Shown: one piece after another, positions 26,090-35,164 of the stretch
Numbering within the stretch: position 1 is the first letter of the stretch
Layout: each line of letters opens with the position of its first letter
DNA from: Cytobacillus oceanisediminis 2691
GTDB taxonomy: Bacteria; Bacillota; Bacilli; Bacillales; Cytobacillaceae
Length of the DNA: 64,000 bases
Direction: 5' to 3'
NCBI RefSeq assembly: GCF_000294775.2
Contig: NZ_CP015506.1
Span: 2,579,501 to 2,643,500, forward strand
The notes under the pieces: model-generated
Told to the model about the DNA's origin: nothing
What the model saw: the letters and a program-made list of their open reading frames with translations, nothing else
Databases searched by the model: none
Program-made: the position numbers and the translations under genes

Positions 26090-26326
26090 TGCATCTACCT
26101 CCAGCGCCTAGCCCCTCGGGTCATAAGCCAAATCACTCCAGAAATCAGGACAAGGAACGCTTCGTCATCGGATACATCGCCCGACCAAAGCTGCTTTGGA
26201 AGGTTTCCTGCGTGATTCGTCATATGCCTGTCGGACTTGCACAGGATGTGCCGGCTTCAACGTTCGCCACAGGACGTGGCGGTTTTTAGTTGACGTTTAC
26301 CCTGATCAAGGAGCTTCCGCTTTAGT
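26090..26326 (-). repeat. Dispersed repeat element, long copy
   Basis: On the minus strand it opens with AAAGCGGAAGCTCCTTG and continues through CGCCACGTCCTGTGGC and GGCACATCCTGTGC hairpin modules. It ends near AGGGGCTAGGCGCTGGAGG. It shares its opening and the GCCACGTCCTGTGGC module with the copy at 61968. It begins immediately after the stop codon of the broken deacetylase gene. Confidence 0.75.
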
Positions 26327-27099
26327 TCAAGGACCTTCGTCAATAAGTTCATAGCCTGGAATCAGTTCTGAGAGCGGCACTATTTCTGCTTTCTCTTTAT
26401 AAACAGGTATATACTCTTTAAGCACATTAACCATCTTTGTACCTGTGATGCCGACATGGCCAATTGCGATAATGCGTTCATTTTTCACCAGTTTTTCTGC
26501 AAGTCTGTCAGCCTGTTTTGTAATATGGGCAGTAGTGTATATGTCATCGAAGAAAATATTGTTTTCTACATATGGTACACCGATTTCTTTTGCCAGTTTG
26601 CCGACGACGCTTTTGCCGGTTGTTTTGCTGTCAAGATAAAATAATCCGTGTTCTTTGCATACTTTAAGGACAATTCTCATGACCCGCTCATTCTCAGTGG
26701 CTCTTGAACCCATATGTGATTCATCCCGACCGCATGCGGCACTTCTTTGATGGCACTCTCTACCCTGCTGCGGATTTCTTCATCAGTTAAATCTGTTGTG
26801 ATTGCCCCCGGACCAAGCCAGCTCCTCTTTCCTCTTTTCGGCTCCATTGGCATATGAACGATCACTTCATGTCCATTTTCACTTGCCAGTTCTGCATCTT
26901 CTTTTGTCGTTGGCATGAAAGGCATGATGGCAACTGTTAAGGTCACCGGAAGCTCCATCATTTCTGCTGTTCCCTTCATGTTGTTTCCCAGATCGTCAAT
27001 GACAATCGCCAATTCAGGTTTTAGCGGGGCAGCACTTATGGAATTCCCTATACTTGCGAATGAAAAAATCAATAAAAATATACTGATGAATATTTTCAT
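26327..27099 (-). pseudogene. Divergent polysaccharide deacetylase, broken by a frameshift
   Basis: The first part (27099-26677) has a signal peptide (MKIFISIFLLIFSFASIG) and the family sequences LAIVIDDLGNN, VAIMPFMP and VIVHMPMEPK. The frame is lost at AVGMNH, where the family continues MNxHMGS. The sense then resumes one base out of step as MGSRATENERVMR, YLDSKTTGKSV and IAIGHVG up to a normal end at 26327. A single-base deletion near 26714-26722 explains this. The intact protein would be about 255 residues, a secreted sugar-deacetylase-like protein (COG2861). It could be a sequencing error. AAAGGAGGATG precedes the start. Confidence 0.82.
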
Positions 27100-27153
27100 T
27101 TTCCATCCTCCTTTGAGCTAGCATTCCCTGATTCTTTAAAACAGTTCCAATGC

Positions 27154-27181
27154 AAAAACTGCCAGGAATTGATCCTGGCAG
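27154..27181 (-). terminator. Intrinsic terminator of the pot operon
   Basis: On the minus strand CTGCCAGGA-TCAAT-TCCTGGCAG then TTTTTGC. Confidence 0.88.
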
Positions 27182-27185
27182 CACT

Positions 27186-28259
27186 TTATTTTTTATGCAT
27201 TTTAAATTCAAGGAAAAGCTCGTTATAATAAGCAAGCATTCTTTTTCCCAGGTTCTCATAAACCTCCAGCCGAGCTGTCATTTCTTCATCCGGATAGAAT
27301 CGTTCATCTGAAATTGTTTCTTCGTCCATATATTTCAGCGCTTCTTTATTCGGCGTTGAATATCCAACGTATTCTGTATTTTGTGCCGCATTTTCCGGGT
27401 CAAGGATGAAATTCATAAACTGGTGGGCTGCTTCCGGGTTTTTGGCAGTCTTAGGGATGACCATATTATCAAACCAAAGATTGGAGCCTTCTTCCGGAAG
27501 TACATATTCCAGATTATCCTTCTCCCACATGAGTTCCTGAGCCGTGCCGGACCAGACCACCCCAATGCCGGCTTCATCATTTTCCATCAGCATTCTGATT
27601 TCATCACCGACAATGGCTTTAATGTTAGGAGTAAGACTATCGAGCTTTTGTTTAGCTTCGACCAAATGGTCTCTATTTTTGTCATTCAGCGAATAATGGA
27701 GACTGTTGAGACCCATGCCCATTACTTCCCTTGCCCCATCTATCAGCAGGATCTGGTTCTTTAATTCAGGGTCCCATAAATCATTCCAGCTTGTGATTTT
27801 TTTATCTCCTAAAATATCGGTGTTATAAAGAATTCCGACAGTACCCCAGAAATAGGGAATTGAATATTCATTCCCGGGATCAAAAGGCAGGTCCATAAAA
27901 CGCTGATCGATATATTTCAGGTTCGGAATTTTTGAATGATCAACCGGCAAAAGCAGGTCTTCCTCTTTCATTTTTTCAATCGCATATTCAGATGGAACAG
28001 CAATATCATAAGCTGTGCCACCCTGTTCAATTTTCGTCATCATCGCTTCATTGGAATCGAATGTCTCATAGATGACTTTTATGCCTGTTTCCTGTTCGAA
28101 TTTGTCCACCAAGTCTGCATCTATATAGTCGCCCCAATTAAAAATGGTCAAAGTATTTCCGCTTGTGTAGCCCTGGGAGGAATTCAGCCCTGAAGCGATG
28201 TACAATAAGGCAAATGAAACAATTAATACCGCGGCGAGTGCCTGAACAAGCTTCTTCAT
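27186..28259 (-). CDS. potD: Spermidine/putrescine-binding protein
   Basis: Extracytoplasmic polyamine receptor of the ABC importer, 357 residues. The periplasmic-binding fold starts at LTIFNWGDYIDADLVDKFEQ, a hallmark, and includes YDIAVPSEYAIEKM, SIPYFWGTVGILYN and VVWSGTA. Unlike the usual Gram-positive lipoprotein there is no cysteine at the end of the signal segment (LLYIASGLNSSQG), so it is likely held by an uncleaved N-terminal helix or released. The start overlaps the potC stop in ATGA. Last gene of the operon. Confidence 0.92.
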   Translation of the reverse strand: MKKLVQALAAVLIVSFALLYIASGLNSSQGYTSGNTLTIFNWGDYIDADLVDKFEQETGIKVIYETFDSNEAMMTKIEQGGTAYDIAVPSEYAIEKMKEEDLLLPVDHSKIPNLKYIDQRFMDLPFDPGNEYSIPYFWGTVGILYNTDILGDKKITSWNDLWDPELKNQILLIDGAREVMGMGLNSLHYSLNDKNRDHLVEAKQKLDSLTPNIKAIVGDEIRMLMENDEAGIGVVWSGTAQELMWEKDNLEYVLPEEGSNLWFDNMVIPKTAKNPEAAHQFMNFILDPENAAQNTEYVGYSTPNKEALKYMDEETISDERFYPDEEMTARLEVYENLGKRMLAYYNELFLEFKMHKK

Positions 28260-29059
28260 TGCCTTACCCCCATTCCATTCGGCTTATCATTTCGTTTCGT
28301 AATAAAGTAATAGCCTATTACCAGAATGATTGTAAATAGGAAAAGCAAAGCAGATAAAGCATTAATATTTAAAGAAACTCCCCGTCTTGCCAGTGAATAA
28401 ATCTCAACAGACAAAGTGGTAAAGCCGTTGCCTGTAACAAAGAAAGTTACCGCAAAATCATCCAGGGAATACGTCAGGGCCATAAAAAAGCCAGCGAAAA
28501 TTCCAGGAGTAATATAAGGGAGAATGACTTTGGTCAGCACATCGAATCTGCTTGCCCCAAGATCCATGGCTGCATAAATCATGGACGTGCTCATTTCTTC
28601 TATTTTAGGCAAAACCATCAGCACAACAATCGGTACACTAAAGGCTATGTGAGCAAGCAAAACAGATACAAATCCAAGCTTAAGTCCGATCATTGTAAAC
28701 AGAATCAAAAACGAGGCGCCTATAATGACATCCGGACTGACAATCAGCACATTATTCAGTGACAGGAGCGTATTTTTCACTCTGCGTTTTCTAGCATAGG
28801 CAATGGCTAGTCCTCCAGCCACTCCAATAATGGTCGAAATCGCTGCAGATAAAAGGGCAATAATAATGGTGTTAAGGACAATGATGAGTAATCGGGCATC
28901 AGCAAACAGCTCCCGATACCAATCCAGGGTGAAACCTTCGAATTGATACATGGTCCCTCCGCTGTTGAATGAATAAAATATCAAGTAAAAGATCGGGGCG
29001 TACAGGATGATAAAGATAAGTGCCAAATAAATCGCCGGCCATTTCCTGTTCTTTTTCAT
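28256..29059 (-). CDS. potC: Polyamine ABC transporter permease
   Basis: Six-helix permease of 267 residues that forms the channel with PotB. The ABC-contact loop is AAMDLGASRFDVLTKVILPYI. Opening helices read YLALIFIILYAPIFYLIFYSF. The ATG overlaps the potB stop (TAATG) and the stop overlaps the potD start (ATGA), so the genes are translationally coupled. Confidence 0.93.
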   Translation of the reverse strand: MKKNRKWPAIYLALIFIILYAPIFYLIFYSFNSGGTMYQFEGFTLDWYRELFADARLLIIVLNTIIIALLSAAISTIIGVAGGLAIAYARKRRVKNTLLSLNNVLIVSPDVIIGASFLILFTMIGLKLGFVSVLLAHIAFSVPIVVLMVLPKIEEMSTSMIYAAMDLGASRFDVLTKVILPYITPGIFAGFFMALTYSLDDFAVTFFVTGNGFTTLSVEIYSLARRGVSLNINALSALLFLFTIILVIGYYFITKRNDKPNGMGVRQ

Positions 29060-29862
29060 TATAGGATCCCCCGCTTTCTTCTGCCTGTCAGCACCATAAT
29101 GAACACCATTGCGATAATCAGAAATACGGCAATGGTCGAGCCCATTCCCCAGTCCTGTGTCACAAGGAAATGCTGTTCAATGGCTGTTCCAAGAGTGATG
29201 ACACGGTTTCCTGCAATCAGCCTTGTCAGCATGAATAATGACAGTGCAGGGATAAAGACGATCTGGCATCCCGATTTCACGCCATCAAGTGTCAAAGGAA
29301 AAATTACGCGTTTAAATGTTACCCAGGAAGACCCGCCTAAATCATTGCTGGCATCAAGAAGGGTTGGATTCAGTTCATTCAGAGAATTAAATATCGGCAA
29401 AATCATGAAAGGAAGAAAGATGTATACTGACACAAAGATAAAGCTGAAATCAGTGAACAGAATTTGCCTGCCACCTATTCCCATTGCATCCAAAAAGCTA
29501 TTCGCTGCACCATATGTTCCAAAGATACCCAGGAATGCATAGGCTTTTAAAAGCAAATTAATCCACGATGGCAGTATAATTAATAAGAGCCACAGCTGCT
29601 TATGTTTCGTCTTAGTAAGCAAATAAGCTGTCGGATAAGCGATCAGCAATGAAAATAACGTTATTAAAAAGGCATACCAAAAGGAGCTTAAAGTCATTTT
29701 TAAATAAACGGGTGTAAAGAACTTTCTATAATTCTCCAAAGTGAAGTGCCCTTCAATATCAAAAAACGAATAATACAGAACAAGAAGCAATGGCGCTACT
29801 ACAAAGAGAGCAATCCAAAGGACATAAGGAATTAAATAAAAGTTGCGGGAATTAGTTCTCAT
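29059..29862 (-). CDS. potB: Polyamine ABC transporter permease
   Basis: Six-helix partner of PotC, 267 residues. Its ABC-contact loop is [20 protein letters not shown]. The ATG at 29862 is favoured because AGAGGAAAG lies before it. Upstream in-frame codons fall deep inside potA. It overlaps potA by 11 bases. Confidence 0.93.
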   Translation of the reverse strand: MRTNSRNFYLIPYVLWIALFVVAPLLLVLYYSFFDIEGHFTLENYRKFFTPVYLKMTLSSFWYAFLITLFSLLIAYPTAYLLTKTKHKQLWLLLIILPSWINLLLKAYAFLGIFGTYGAANSFLDAMGIGGRQILFTDFSFIFVSVYIFLPFMILPIFNSLNELNPTLLDASNDLGGSSWVTFKRVIFPLTLDGVKSGCQIVFIPALSLFMLTRLIAGNRVITLGTAIEQHFLVTQDWGMGSTIAVFLIIAMVFIMVLTGRRKRGIL

Positions 29863-30958
29863 GGCTTTCCTCTTCATAAGCTTCAAGACGCTTATCAAAT
29901 TCCTCTTCTGTTTCCCCGTGCCTCATGACGTGTATTGCTTCGGGATCGAAATGAAGGCCAATTTGATCCCCGACTGTCGCCTTTTTCGTTGAATGGACCA
30001 GCCACTCATTGCCATCGCTGTCATAGCAGCTGATTTCATAATGGACTCCCCTAAAGAGCTGGGAGTCAACTTGTACCTTCAGTTTCCCATCTTCCGGTGC
30101 GGTAATAGCCAGGTCTTCAGGGCGGATGACGATCTCAACATCTTCGTTTGGCTCAAAGCCCCCATCAACACACTCAAATAATTTGCCGGCAAACTTCACC
30201 AGATAGTCTTGGATCATCGTTCCAGCAACGATATTTGATTCCCCAATAAAATCTGCTACGAAACGATTGATCGGCTCATCATAAATATCAGTAGGAGTTC
30301 CGCTTTGCTCGATGCTTCCGCTGTTAAGTACGAAAATTTCATCTGACATGGCTAATGCTTCTTCCTGGTCATGTGTGACGAAAATAAACGTAATGCCCAG
30401 ATTTCTCTGCAGTTCCCTCAGCTCATATTGCATTTCGGTCCGCAGCTTTAAATCAAGTGCGGATAAAGGTTCATCAAGGAGAATAACCTCTGGTTCATTG
30501 ACAATGGCACGCGCGATGGCAACACGCTGGCGCTGTCCACCTGACATTTCTTTGATTTCACGATTTTCGTAGCCTTCAAGGTTTACAAATCTTAGCGCTT
30601 CCTTTACTTTCCTCTCAATATCGGCATTCTTCATTTTTTTGATTTTTAAACCGAATGCAATATTTTCATACACATTCAAATGCGGAAATAGAGCGTAATC
30701 CTGAAAAACGGTGTTTACTTGCCTTTTGTTGGCTGGAACATTATTTATTATTCGCCCATTAAAATAAATGTCCCCTTCGGAAGGTTCAGTAAATCCGGCA
30801 ATCAATCGCAATATGGTCGTTTTCCCGCAGCCCGATGGCCCTAAAAGGGTATAGAACTTCCCGCGCTCAATTTCAAAGCTGACATTTTTTAAAACTGGCG
30901 GATCATTATCATATCTTTTTGTAACGGAATTAAATCGAATAATGGTGTTATCTGTCAT
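29852..30958 (-). CDS. potA: Polyamine ABC transporter ATP-binding protein
   Basis: ATPase of 368 residues that powers PotBCD. The N-terminal ABC domain has Walker [11 protein letters not shown]-loop [10 protein letters not shown], signature [14 protein letters not shown], Walker B VILLDEP and H-loop [13 protein letters not shown]. The C-terminal TOBE region ([10 protein letters not shown]) is typical of the PotA/MalK group. It is the first gene of the operon. No HTH regulator precedes it, unlike in some relatives. The leader to 31067 is short, with no riboswitch seen. Confidence 0.95.
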   Translation of the reverse strand: MTDNTIIRFNSVTKRYDNDPPVLKNVSFEIERGKFYTLLGPSGCGKTTILRLIAGFTEPSEGDIYFNGRIINNVPANKRQVNTVFQDYALFPHLNVYENIAFGLKIKKMKNADIERKVKEALRFVNLEGYENREIKEMSGGQRQRVAIARAIVNEPEVILLDEPLSALDLKLRTEMQYELRELQRNLGITFIFVTHDQEEALAMSDEIFVLNSGSIEQSGTPTDIYDEPINRFVADFIGESNIVAGTMIQDYLVKFAGKLFECVDGGFEPNEDVEIVIRPEDLAITAPEDGKLKVQVDSQLFRGVHYEISCYDSDGNEWLVHSTKKATVGDQIGLHFDPEAIHVMRHGETEEEFDKRLEAYEEESHEN

Positions 30959-31066
30959 CTAACTCTCCCTATCTATAGAAATTTACAGCACTAATGTATT
31001 GTTAAGTTCAAACGTATAATATCATAAATTTCTCGGAATCTGTCATAAATTGTTGAACATCCTTTA

Positions 31067-31094
31067 CAAAAAAAACCGCACCAATTGGTGCGGG
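31067..31094 (-). terminator. Intrinsic terminator of queCDE
   Basis: CCGCACCAATTGGTGCGG perfect palindrome followed on the minus strand by TTTTTTTT. Confidence 0.92.
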
Positions 31095-31105
31095 ATTAGC
31101 AGATA

Positions 31106-31837
31106 CTACACTCCCCGCTTATTGCCCCATACATATGTATGCAGCTGCGGAAGTACTTTAACATCTGTCAAATCATTGTCATGTATCGTTTTTTCAATGA
31201 GCCAATCATATTTGTCAAGCAGTTTCTGCAATAAATTTCGGTCGTCAGCTGTAACAGTGTCATCATTTCCCACCTGCAGATAAAACGGAACACCGGGATA
31301 GCGCTTATGAATGTTTTTAGCGTATTCATAATCCTTATCATCAAAAACAACAATCTTCAGTGAGACCTGCTGTTCTGCCTTTCTTTTGGTCTGAAGATTA
31401 TTCACAATATAACCGAGCACATCGAAGTCTGTTTTCATGCCTGAGCTCGGCGGTTTTGGGGATAGGGTCAGTTCATCAATTTCATAAAACCAATCCTGCC
31501 AGCGGCTCCCCTGTGTTTCCAAGCAGATCTTAATTTTTTCTGCTTTGAGCAAAGAAATGAGTTCACTCAAATTTTTTAAAAGTGCAGGATTACCCCCGGA
31601 TATGGTCACAAAGGAAAATCCATCCCCACCCAGCTCTTTAAGCTCTTTCCAAATTTCATCCGGTTCCATTTGGCGGATGCTGTCTTTCGCACTTCCATCC
31701 CAGGTAAAGGATGAATCACACCAGCTGCATGAATAATCACATCCTGCTGTACGGACGAACATCGTTTTCTGGCCGATCACCATTCCTTCACCCTGAATGG
31801 TTGGTCCGAATATTTCGAGAACAGGAATCTTACTCAA
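31106..31837 (-). CDS. queE: 7-carboxy-7-deazaguanine synthase
   Basis: Radical SAM enzyme of 243 residues, the same length as B. subtilis QueE. It contracts 6-carboxytetrahydropterin to 7-carboxy-7-deazaguanine in preQ0/queuosine synthesis. Its cluster motif is CDYSCSWC, preceded by IFGPTIQGEGM, and TISGGNPALL binds SAM. The TTG at 31837 overlaps the queD stop, with GGGAG 5-9 bases upstream inside queD. It is the last gene. queF, present after queE in B. subtilis, is not here. Confidence 0.95.
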   Translation of the reverse strand: MSKIPVLEIFGPTIQGEGMVIGQKTMFVRTAGCDYSCSWCDSSFTWDGSAKDSIRQMEPDEIWKELKELGGDGFSFVTISGGNPALLKNLSELISLLKAEKIKICLETQGSRWQDWFYEIDELTLSPKPPSSGMKTDFDVLGYIVNNLQTKRKAEQQVSLKIVVFDDKDYEYAKNIHKRYPGVPFYLQVGNDDTVTADDRNLLQKLLDKYDWLIEKTIHDNDLTDVKVLPQLHTYVWGNKRGV

Positions 31838-32306
31838 CCTCCATCCACTCCCTTCTTGCTTCCGCATAGCTTGTAGGAGTTTCAAAAAGGCGCACAAATT
31901 CTACTCTTGCACCAACATATTGCTCTTTTCTGTTTTGGAGGCTTTGTGCCATTTTTTCATAAATCCAGACAACCATATTCTCTGCTGTCGTATTCATTGG
32001 CGGCAGCGTTTCATTCAGATACTTGTGGTCAAGGAATATTTCAATTTCGTTTTTCCAAATTTTTTTAATGTCGCCGAAATCAATCATTAATCCTCTGTCA
32101 TCCACGAATCCGCTTATGCCAAAAATCACCTTGTAGGTGTGCCCATGCAGGTTTTTGCATTTGCCTTCATAGCAATGCAGATGATGGGCTGAATCAAAAG
32201 TGAATTCCTTGCTGACCATTACACGCTTATGGTGGTATTTCAGCTGATCGGGTTTGATATCCTCATTTATCTTCTGCAGTTTATCAACAATCCTGAAACC
32301 GTACAT
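31830..32306 (-). CDS. queD: 6-carboxy-5,6,7,8-tetrahydropterin synthase
   Basis: A 158-residue enzyme of the T-fold superfamily that converts dihydroneopterin triphosphate to 6-carboxytetrahydropterin. Zinc ligands sit in DSAHHLHCYEGKCKNLHGH (three His), with the catalytic Cys in the same stretch. The substrate-anchoring Glu is in FVRLFETPTSYAE. Ribosome site GGAGGAGC overlaps the end of queC; the gap is 3 bases. Confidence 0.95.
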   Translation of the reverse strand: MYGFRIVDKLQKINEDIKPDQLKYHHKRVMVSKEFTFDSAHHLHCYEGKCKNLHGHTYKVIFGISGFVDDRGLMIDFGDIKKIWKNEIEIFLDHKYLNETLPPMNTTAENMVVWIYEKMAQSLQNRKEQYVGARVEFVRLFETPTSYAEARREWMEVE

Positions 32307-32309
32307 GGC

Positions 32310-32969
32310 TTAAAGCTCCTCCTTTTCCTTGAGGTATTCTTCAAGGCCATTTTTCCTTAAATGGCATGCTGGACACTCACCGCAGCCATCAGCCGGAATT
32401 CCGTTATAGCATGTCAGTGTTTTCTCACGCACATAATCAAGGGCATTTAATTCATCTGCCAGCTTCCATGTCTCTGCTTTGTTGAGCCACATTAATGGTG
32501 TATGGATCACAAACTGTTCATCCATTGATAGATTAAGGGTGACATTCAATGATTTTATAAAAATATCCCTGCAGTCTGGGTAGCCGCTGAAATCTGTTTC
32601 ACACACCCCGGTTATAATATGCTTTGCATTAATCTGACTGGCCAGCACACCAGCAAATGACAGGAATAAAAGGTTTCTCCCAGGCACAAATGTGGATGGA
32701 AGCCCGCCTTCCTCCCCATCCTTTACTTTAATCTCATCACGGGTTAGTGCATTTGGTGCCAGCTGATTCAATAGGGACATATCTAGAATGTGGTGCCTGA
32801 TCCCCAGTTCTTTTGCTATTTGCTGTGCACATTCGATCTCCAGCTTATGACGCTGATTATAATTAAAAGTGACGGCTTCCACTTCTTCAAAACGTTCCTT
32901 TGCCCAGAATAAGCAAGTTGTACTATCCTGACCGCCACTGAACACAACGAGTGCTTTATCATTTTTCAT
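32310..32969 (-). CDS. queC: 7-cyano-7-deazaguanine (preQ0) synthase
   Basis: ATP-dependent nitrile-forming enzyme of 219 residues, identical in length to B. subtilis QueC. P-loop-like SGGQDSTTC is near the N-terminus, and the C-terminal zinc site is [16 protein letters not shown]. The ATG at 32969 follows AAAGGAGAATTTTT. Starting upstream would run through the terminator of the riboswitch. It is the first gene of the queCDE operon. Confidence 0.95.
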   Translation of the reverse strand: MKNDKALVVFSGGQDSTTCLFWAKERFEEVEAVTFNYNQRHKLEIECAQQIAKELGIRHHILDMSLLNQLAPNALTRDEIKVKDGEEGGLPSTFVPGRNLLFLSFAGVLASQINAKHIITGVCETDFSGYPDCRDIFIKSLNVTLNLSMDEQFVIHTPLMWLNKAETWKLADELNALDYVREKTLTCYNGIPADGCGECPACHLRKNGLEEYLKEKEEL

Positions 32970-32991
32970 ATAAAAATTCTCCTTTAAATAG

Positions 32992-33026
32992 AAAAACAGG
33001 ACCACTAAGAAAGCAGACCTGTTTTC
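32992..33026 (-). terminator. Attenuator terminator of the preQ1 riboswitch
   Basis: On the minus strand AAAACAGG ... CCTGTTTTTC. A competing CTAAG/CTTAG pairing with the end of the aptamer can act as antiterminator. Confidence 0.85.
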
Positions 33027-33059
33027 CTTAGTTTTTTAAAGAGGGTAGCTAGAACCTCT
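33026..33059 (-). ncRNA. preQ1-I riboswitch controlling queCDE
   Basis: The minus strand reads AGAGGTTCTAGCTACCCTCT then TTAAAAAACTAAGG: the P1 stem AGAGG/CCTCT, the conserved TTCTAGCTA loop and the A-rich tail that forms the pseudoknot. The operon that follows makes preQ1 precursors, in agreement. Confidence 0.95.
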
Positions 33060-33216
33060 ACCGTGTACACGGATTTAGCTATTGAACTATCAGTTTATAT
33101 TATCATCTTTATTGGCTTTTTAGAAGGCTTAAATTTATACAGTAAAAAAGTTTTATTATTCAAAATCGCGGGAAAGTAATAATGCAGCGCCAATTTCATA
33201 AGGAGGGACTGAAGCC

Positions 33217-33345
33217 ATGATCAGGTTTACATCGACTTCACGCTATTCCTTTGGCATTGCAAAAAAAGGGACATTTATAAGAAGGTCTGCAGGAATGAAT
33301 ATTCAGGATAGGTCTACTCTGATGCGTCTGGGACTGCTGCAATAA
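33217..33345 (+). CDS. Small basic hypothetical protein, 42 aa
   Basis: Unrecognised. ATAAGGAGGGACTGAAGCC precedes the ATG, a very strong ribosome site. It codes for 42 residues, Arg/Ser/Thr-rich and basic (MIRFTSTSRYSFGIAKKG, later LMRLGLLQ). A terminator lies after the stop. The ribosome site and terminator favour a real gene. Confidence 0.5.
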   Translation: MIRFTSTSRYSFGIAKKGTFIRRSAGMNIQDRSTLMRLGLLQ

Positions 33346-33356
33346 TCGGAACCGGC

Positions 33357-33387
33357 AAAAAAGGTGCAGCTATTGCTTGCACCTTTT
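33357..33387. terminator. Bidirectional terminator
   Basis: AAAAAAGGTGCA-GCTATTGCT-TGCACCTTTTTT. Confidence 0.88.
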
Positions 33388-33394
33388 TTGCGTT

Positions 33395-34117
33395 TTAATT
33401 TTCTGAATCGGCTTCCAGGAGGTCCCACGCTGTTATGATGCCTTTTGGTTTTTCAGTCGGCTTTCCGTTCTCGGTAACTATGATCCCTTCAACCTTTTCA
33501 TTTTTATTTCGGCAGTCCTCAAACATATCCTCTAATTCAAAGATAGATGTATGTTTGCCTGCAAACGAGATTTGATCCTTTGATTTCTTGCTGAAAAGCT
33601 CTTTAATTCTCACCTTTATCAACTGGATTGTTTCTTCTGCAAAGTGCTCTGCCATCCATTTCACGATATCTGCCGAAGTTAATAGCCATGAGTATTCCTC
33701 TTTTCTCGAGTAAATGGGGAATTGGGAGTGTGAAAATTTATTAATTATGGCCAGTACATCCGTTAGCTTGCCATCTTCATAAAAATAAAATACCGGAGTT
33801 GCAGCTATGGAAAGTGCGGTTTTTGGCTTTTCAAAATGGCCGGCAATCCTTTCAATCTTTTCTACCGTCTCGAGATGAGGCTCCGCAATATAATAATCAA
33901 GGTCTATTTTTTCATGGACAATGGCATTTCGCAGCTTGGCAAACTGATGCAAATCATCTTCATATAATCGAATCAGCGAATGATTTTTCTGTATTTCTAT
34001 AAGTTTATAAAATCTATCTGTTCTGGCGTTTTTAGCAGATTGTTTTAAGGCTTTGTGAATACGGTTAAAGGCAGCCTCAAATCTTTCTGATAAGTTCATT
34101 TCTAAATCTGCTTCCAA
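33395..34117 (-). CDS. HEPN-like domain fused to CBS domains
   Basis: A 240-residue cytoplasmic protein. The N-terminal ~90 residues are helical and contain LRNAIVHEK (about residues 63-71), which fits the RX4-6H motif of HEPN domains, many of which are ribonucleases. The rest is a CBS pair. The first CBS repeat covers FEKPKTALSIAATPVFYFYE..., and the second ends VEGIIVTENGKP...GIITAWDLLEAD, a typical CBS end. CBS pairs bind adenine nucleotides and often regulate the attached domain. TTG start with GGGAGAG before it. It is not beside a toxin or antitoxin gene. Nuclease activity is an inference. Confidence 0.7.
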   Translation of the reverse strand: MEADLEMNLSERFEAAFNRIHKALKQSAKNARTDRFYKLIEIQKNHSLIRLYEDDLHQFAKLRNAIVHEKIDLDYYIAEPHLETVEKIERIAGHFEKPKTALSIAATPVFYFYEDGKLTDVLAIINKFSHSQFPIYSRKEEYSWLLTSADIVKWMAEHFAEETIQLIKVRIKELFSKKSKDQISFAGKHTSIFELEDMFEDCRNKNEKVEGIIVTENGKPTEKPKGIITAWDLLEADSEN

Positions 34118-34202
34118 TATGATCTCTCCCTAAATGGTGATGTACCTCCTCTATTCCCAAAATGATGGACAAACTAAACTTTGAAGATATTGGTACGCCT
34201 TC

Positions 34203-34265
34203 TAGCAGAATAATTTGCACAAATAGAATTTTCAGTCTATTATATAATATTATATTCTTCTGCTA
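34203..34265. promoter_or_regulatory. Inverted repeat upstream of pxpB
   Basis: TAGCAGAA (34203-34210) and TTCTGCTA (34258-34265) flank an AT-rich segment that holds an inner ATTTGCACAAAT palindrome. Possible regulator sites or a long hairpin. Confidence 0.35.
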
Positions 34266-34450
34266 AGGACATTGCATAAATATATAACATTACTAATAAA
34301 TGTTTTTCATTCAAGCATTAGAAGACATGATTTTCCCTTTTTTCAGAAAGAATAATGAATGAAATTCTTTTGAATAAAAATGAAGATTTATTATTACCAA
34401 ATAATATTTTATTCCTCAGTACAAACAAATTTACTGCGAAAGCTGGTGAA

Positions 34451-35164
34451 ATGATGAGATACACCCTTCACCCATTAGGGGATGATGCTGTTCTTGTTGA
34501 GCTTGGGAAAGAAATCAGCAAGGAAACTCATCAGAAAGTTCAGTCGCTGACTGCCTTTCTTGAAAAGTACCCTCCCGAATGGATGATTGAATACATACCT
34601 GCTTACACAACTGTAACCATTTTTTATAATCCATTTAAGGCCTATCAGCTTTCAAATGGCCAGCTCCCGTTTAATTTCGTGTGTTCACTGATTAAACCGC
34701 TTATTGAAGAGATGACGGAAAATAATATGCCGGAACCTGAAATTGTTGAAATCCCGGTATGCTATGGAGGAGAATTTGGGCCGGATCTTGATTTTGTGGC
34801 AGAGCATAATGGGATTACCCCCGAAGAAGTTATTGAAATTCACTCCTCAGGCAGCTACCTGGTCTATATGATTGGATTTGCACCAGGATTCCCTTTTATT
34901 GGCGGAATGTCAGAACAAATTGCCGCACCAAGACGGGATACGCCGCGTCTAAAGATTCCCGAGAGAACAGTGGGGATTGCCGGGATGCAGACGGGTATTT
35001 ACCCCATCGAGACGCCAGGCGGCTGGCAGCTGATTGGGCGTACTCCTGTTAAATTGTTTCGGCCGACGGATGACTCCCCTACCCTACTCAAAGCAGGCGA
35101 CCAAATCAAATTCAAGCCAATCAGTCTGGAAGAATACCATCATTGGGAGGAGACGGAACAATGA
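34451..35164 (+). CDS. pxpB: 5-oxoprolinase subunit B (KipI family)
   Basis: A 237-residue subunit of the ATP-dependent 5-oxoprolinase PxpABC. The KipI-like start YTLHPLGDDAVLVELG is followed by IPAYTTVTIFYNP, FAPGFPFIGGM and TPGGWQLIGRTP, the cyclophilin-like C-terminal part. In B. subtilis the same protein, KipI, is also known as an inhibitor of kinase KinA. The start is uncertain: ATG at 34451 or 34454 follows GGTGAA, while 34355 would add a low-quality AT-rich stretch. The stop overlaps the pxpC start (ATGA). Confidence 0.9.
   Translation: MMRYTLHPLGDDAVLVELGKEISKETHQKVQSLTAFLEKYPPEWMIEYIPAYTTVTIFYNPFKAYQLSNGQLPFNFVCSLIKPLIEEMTENNMPEPEIVEIPVCYGGEFGPDLDFVAEHNGITPEEVIEIHSSGSYLVYMIGFAPGFPFIGGMSEQIAAPRRDTPRLKIPERTVGIAGMQTGIYPIETPGGWQLIGRTPVKLFRPTDDSPTLLKAGDQIKFKPISLEEYHHWEETEQ

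Noticed and set aside
25619-26289. Plus-strand open frames in the decayed region and the repeat
   Set aside because: They have no ribosome site and lie opposite the broken minus-strand genes or inside the repeat element.
26677-26713. Programmed ribosomal frameshift in the deacetylase gene
   Set aside because: No slippery sequence is evident and a single-base deletion at a conserved motif explains the break more simply.
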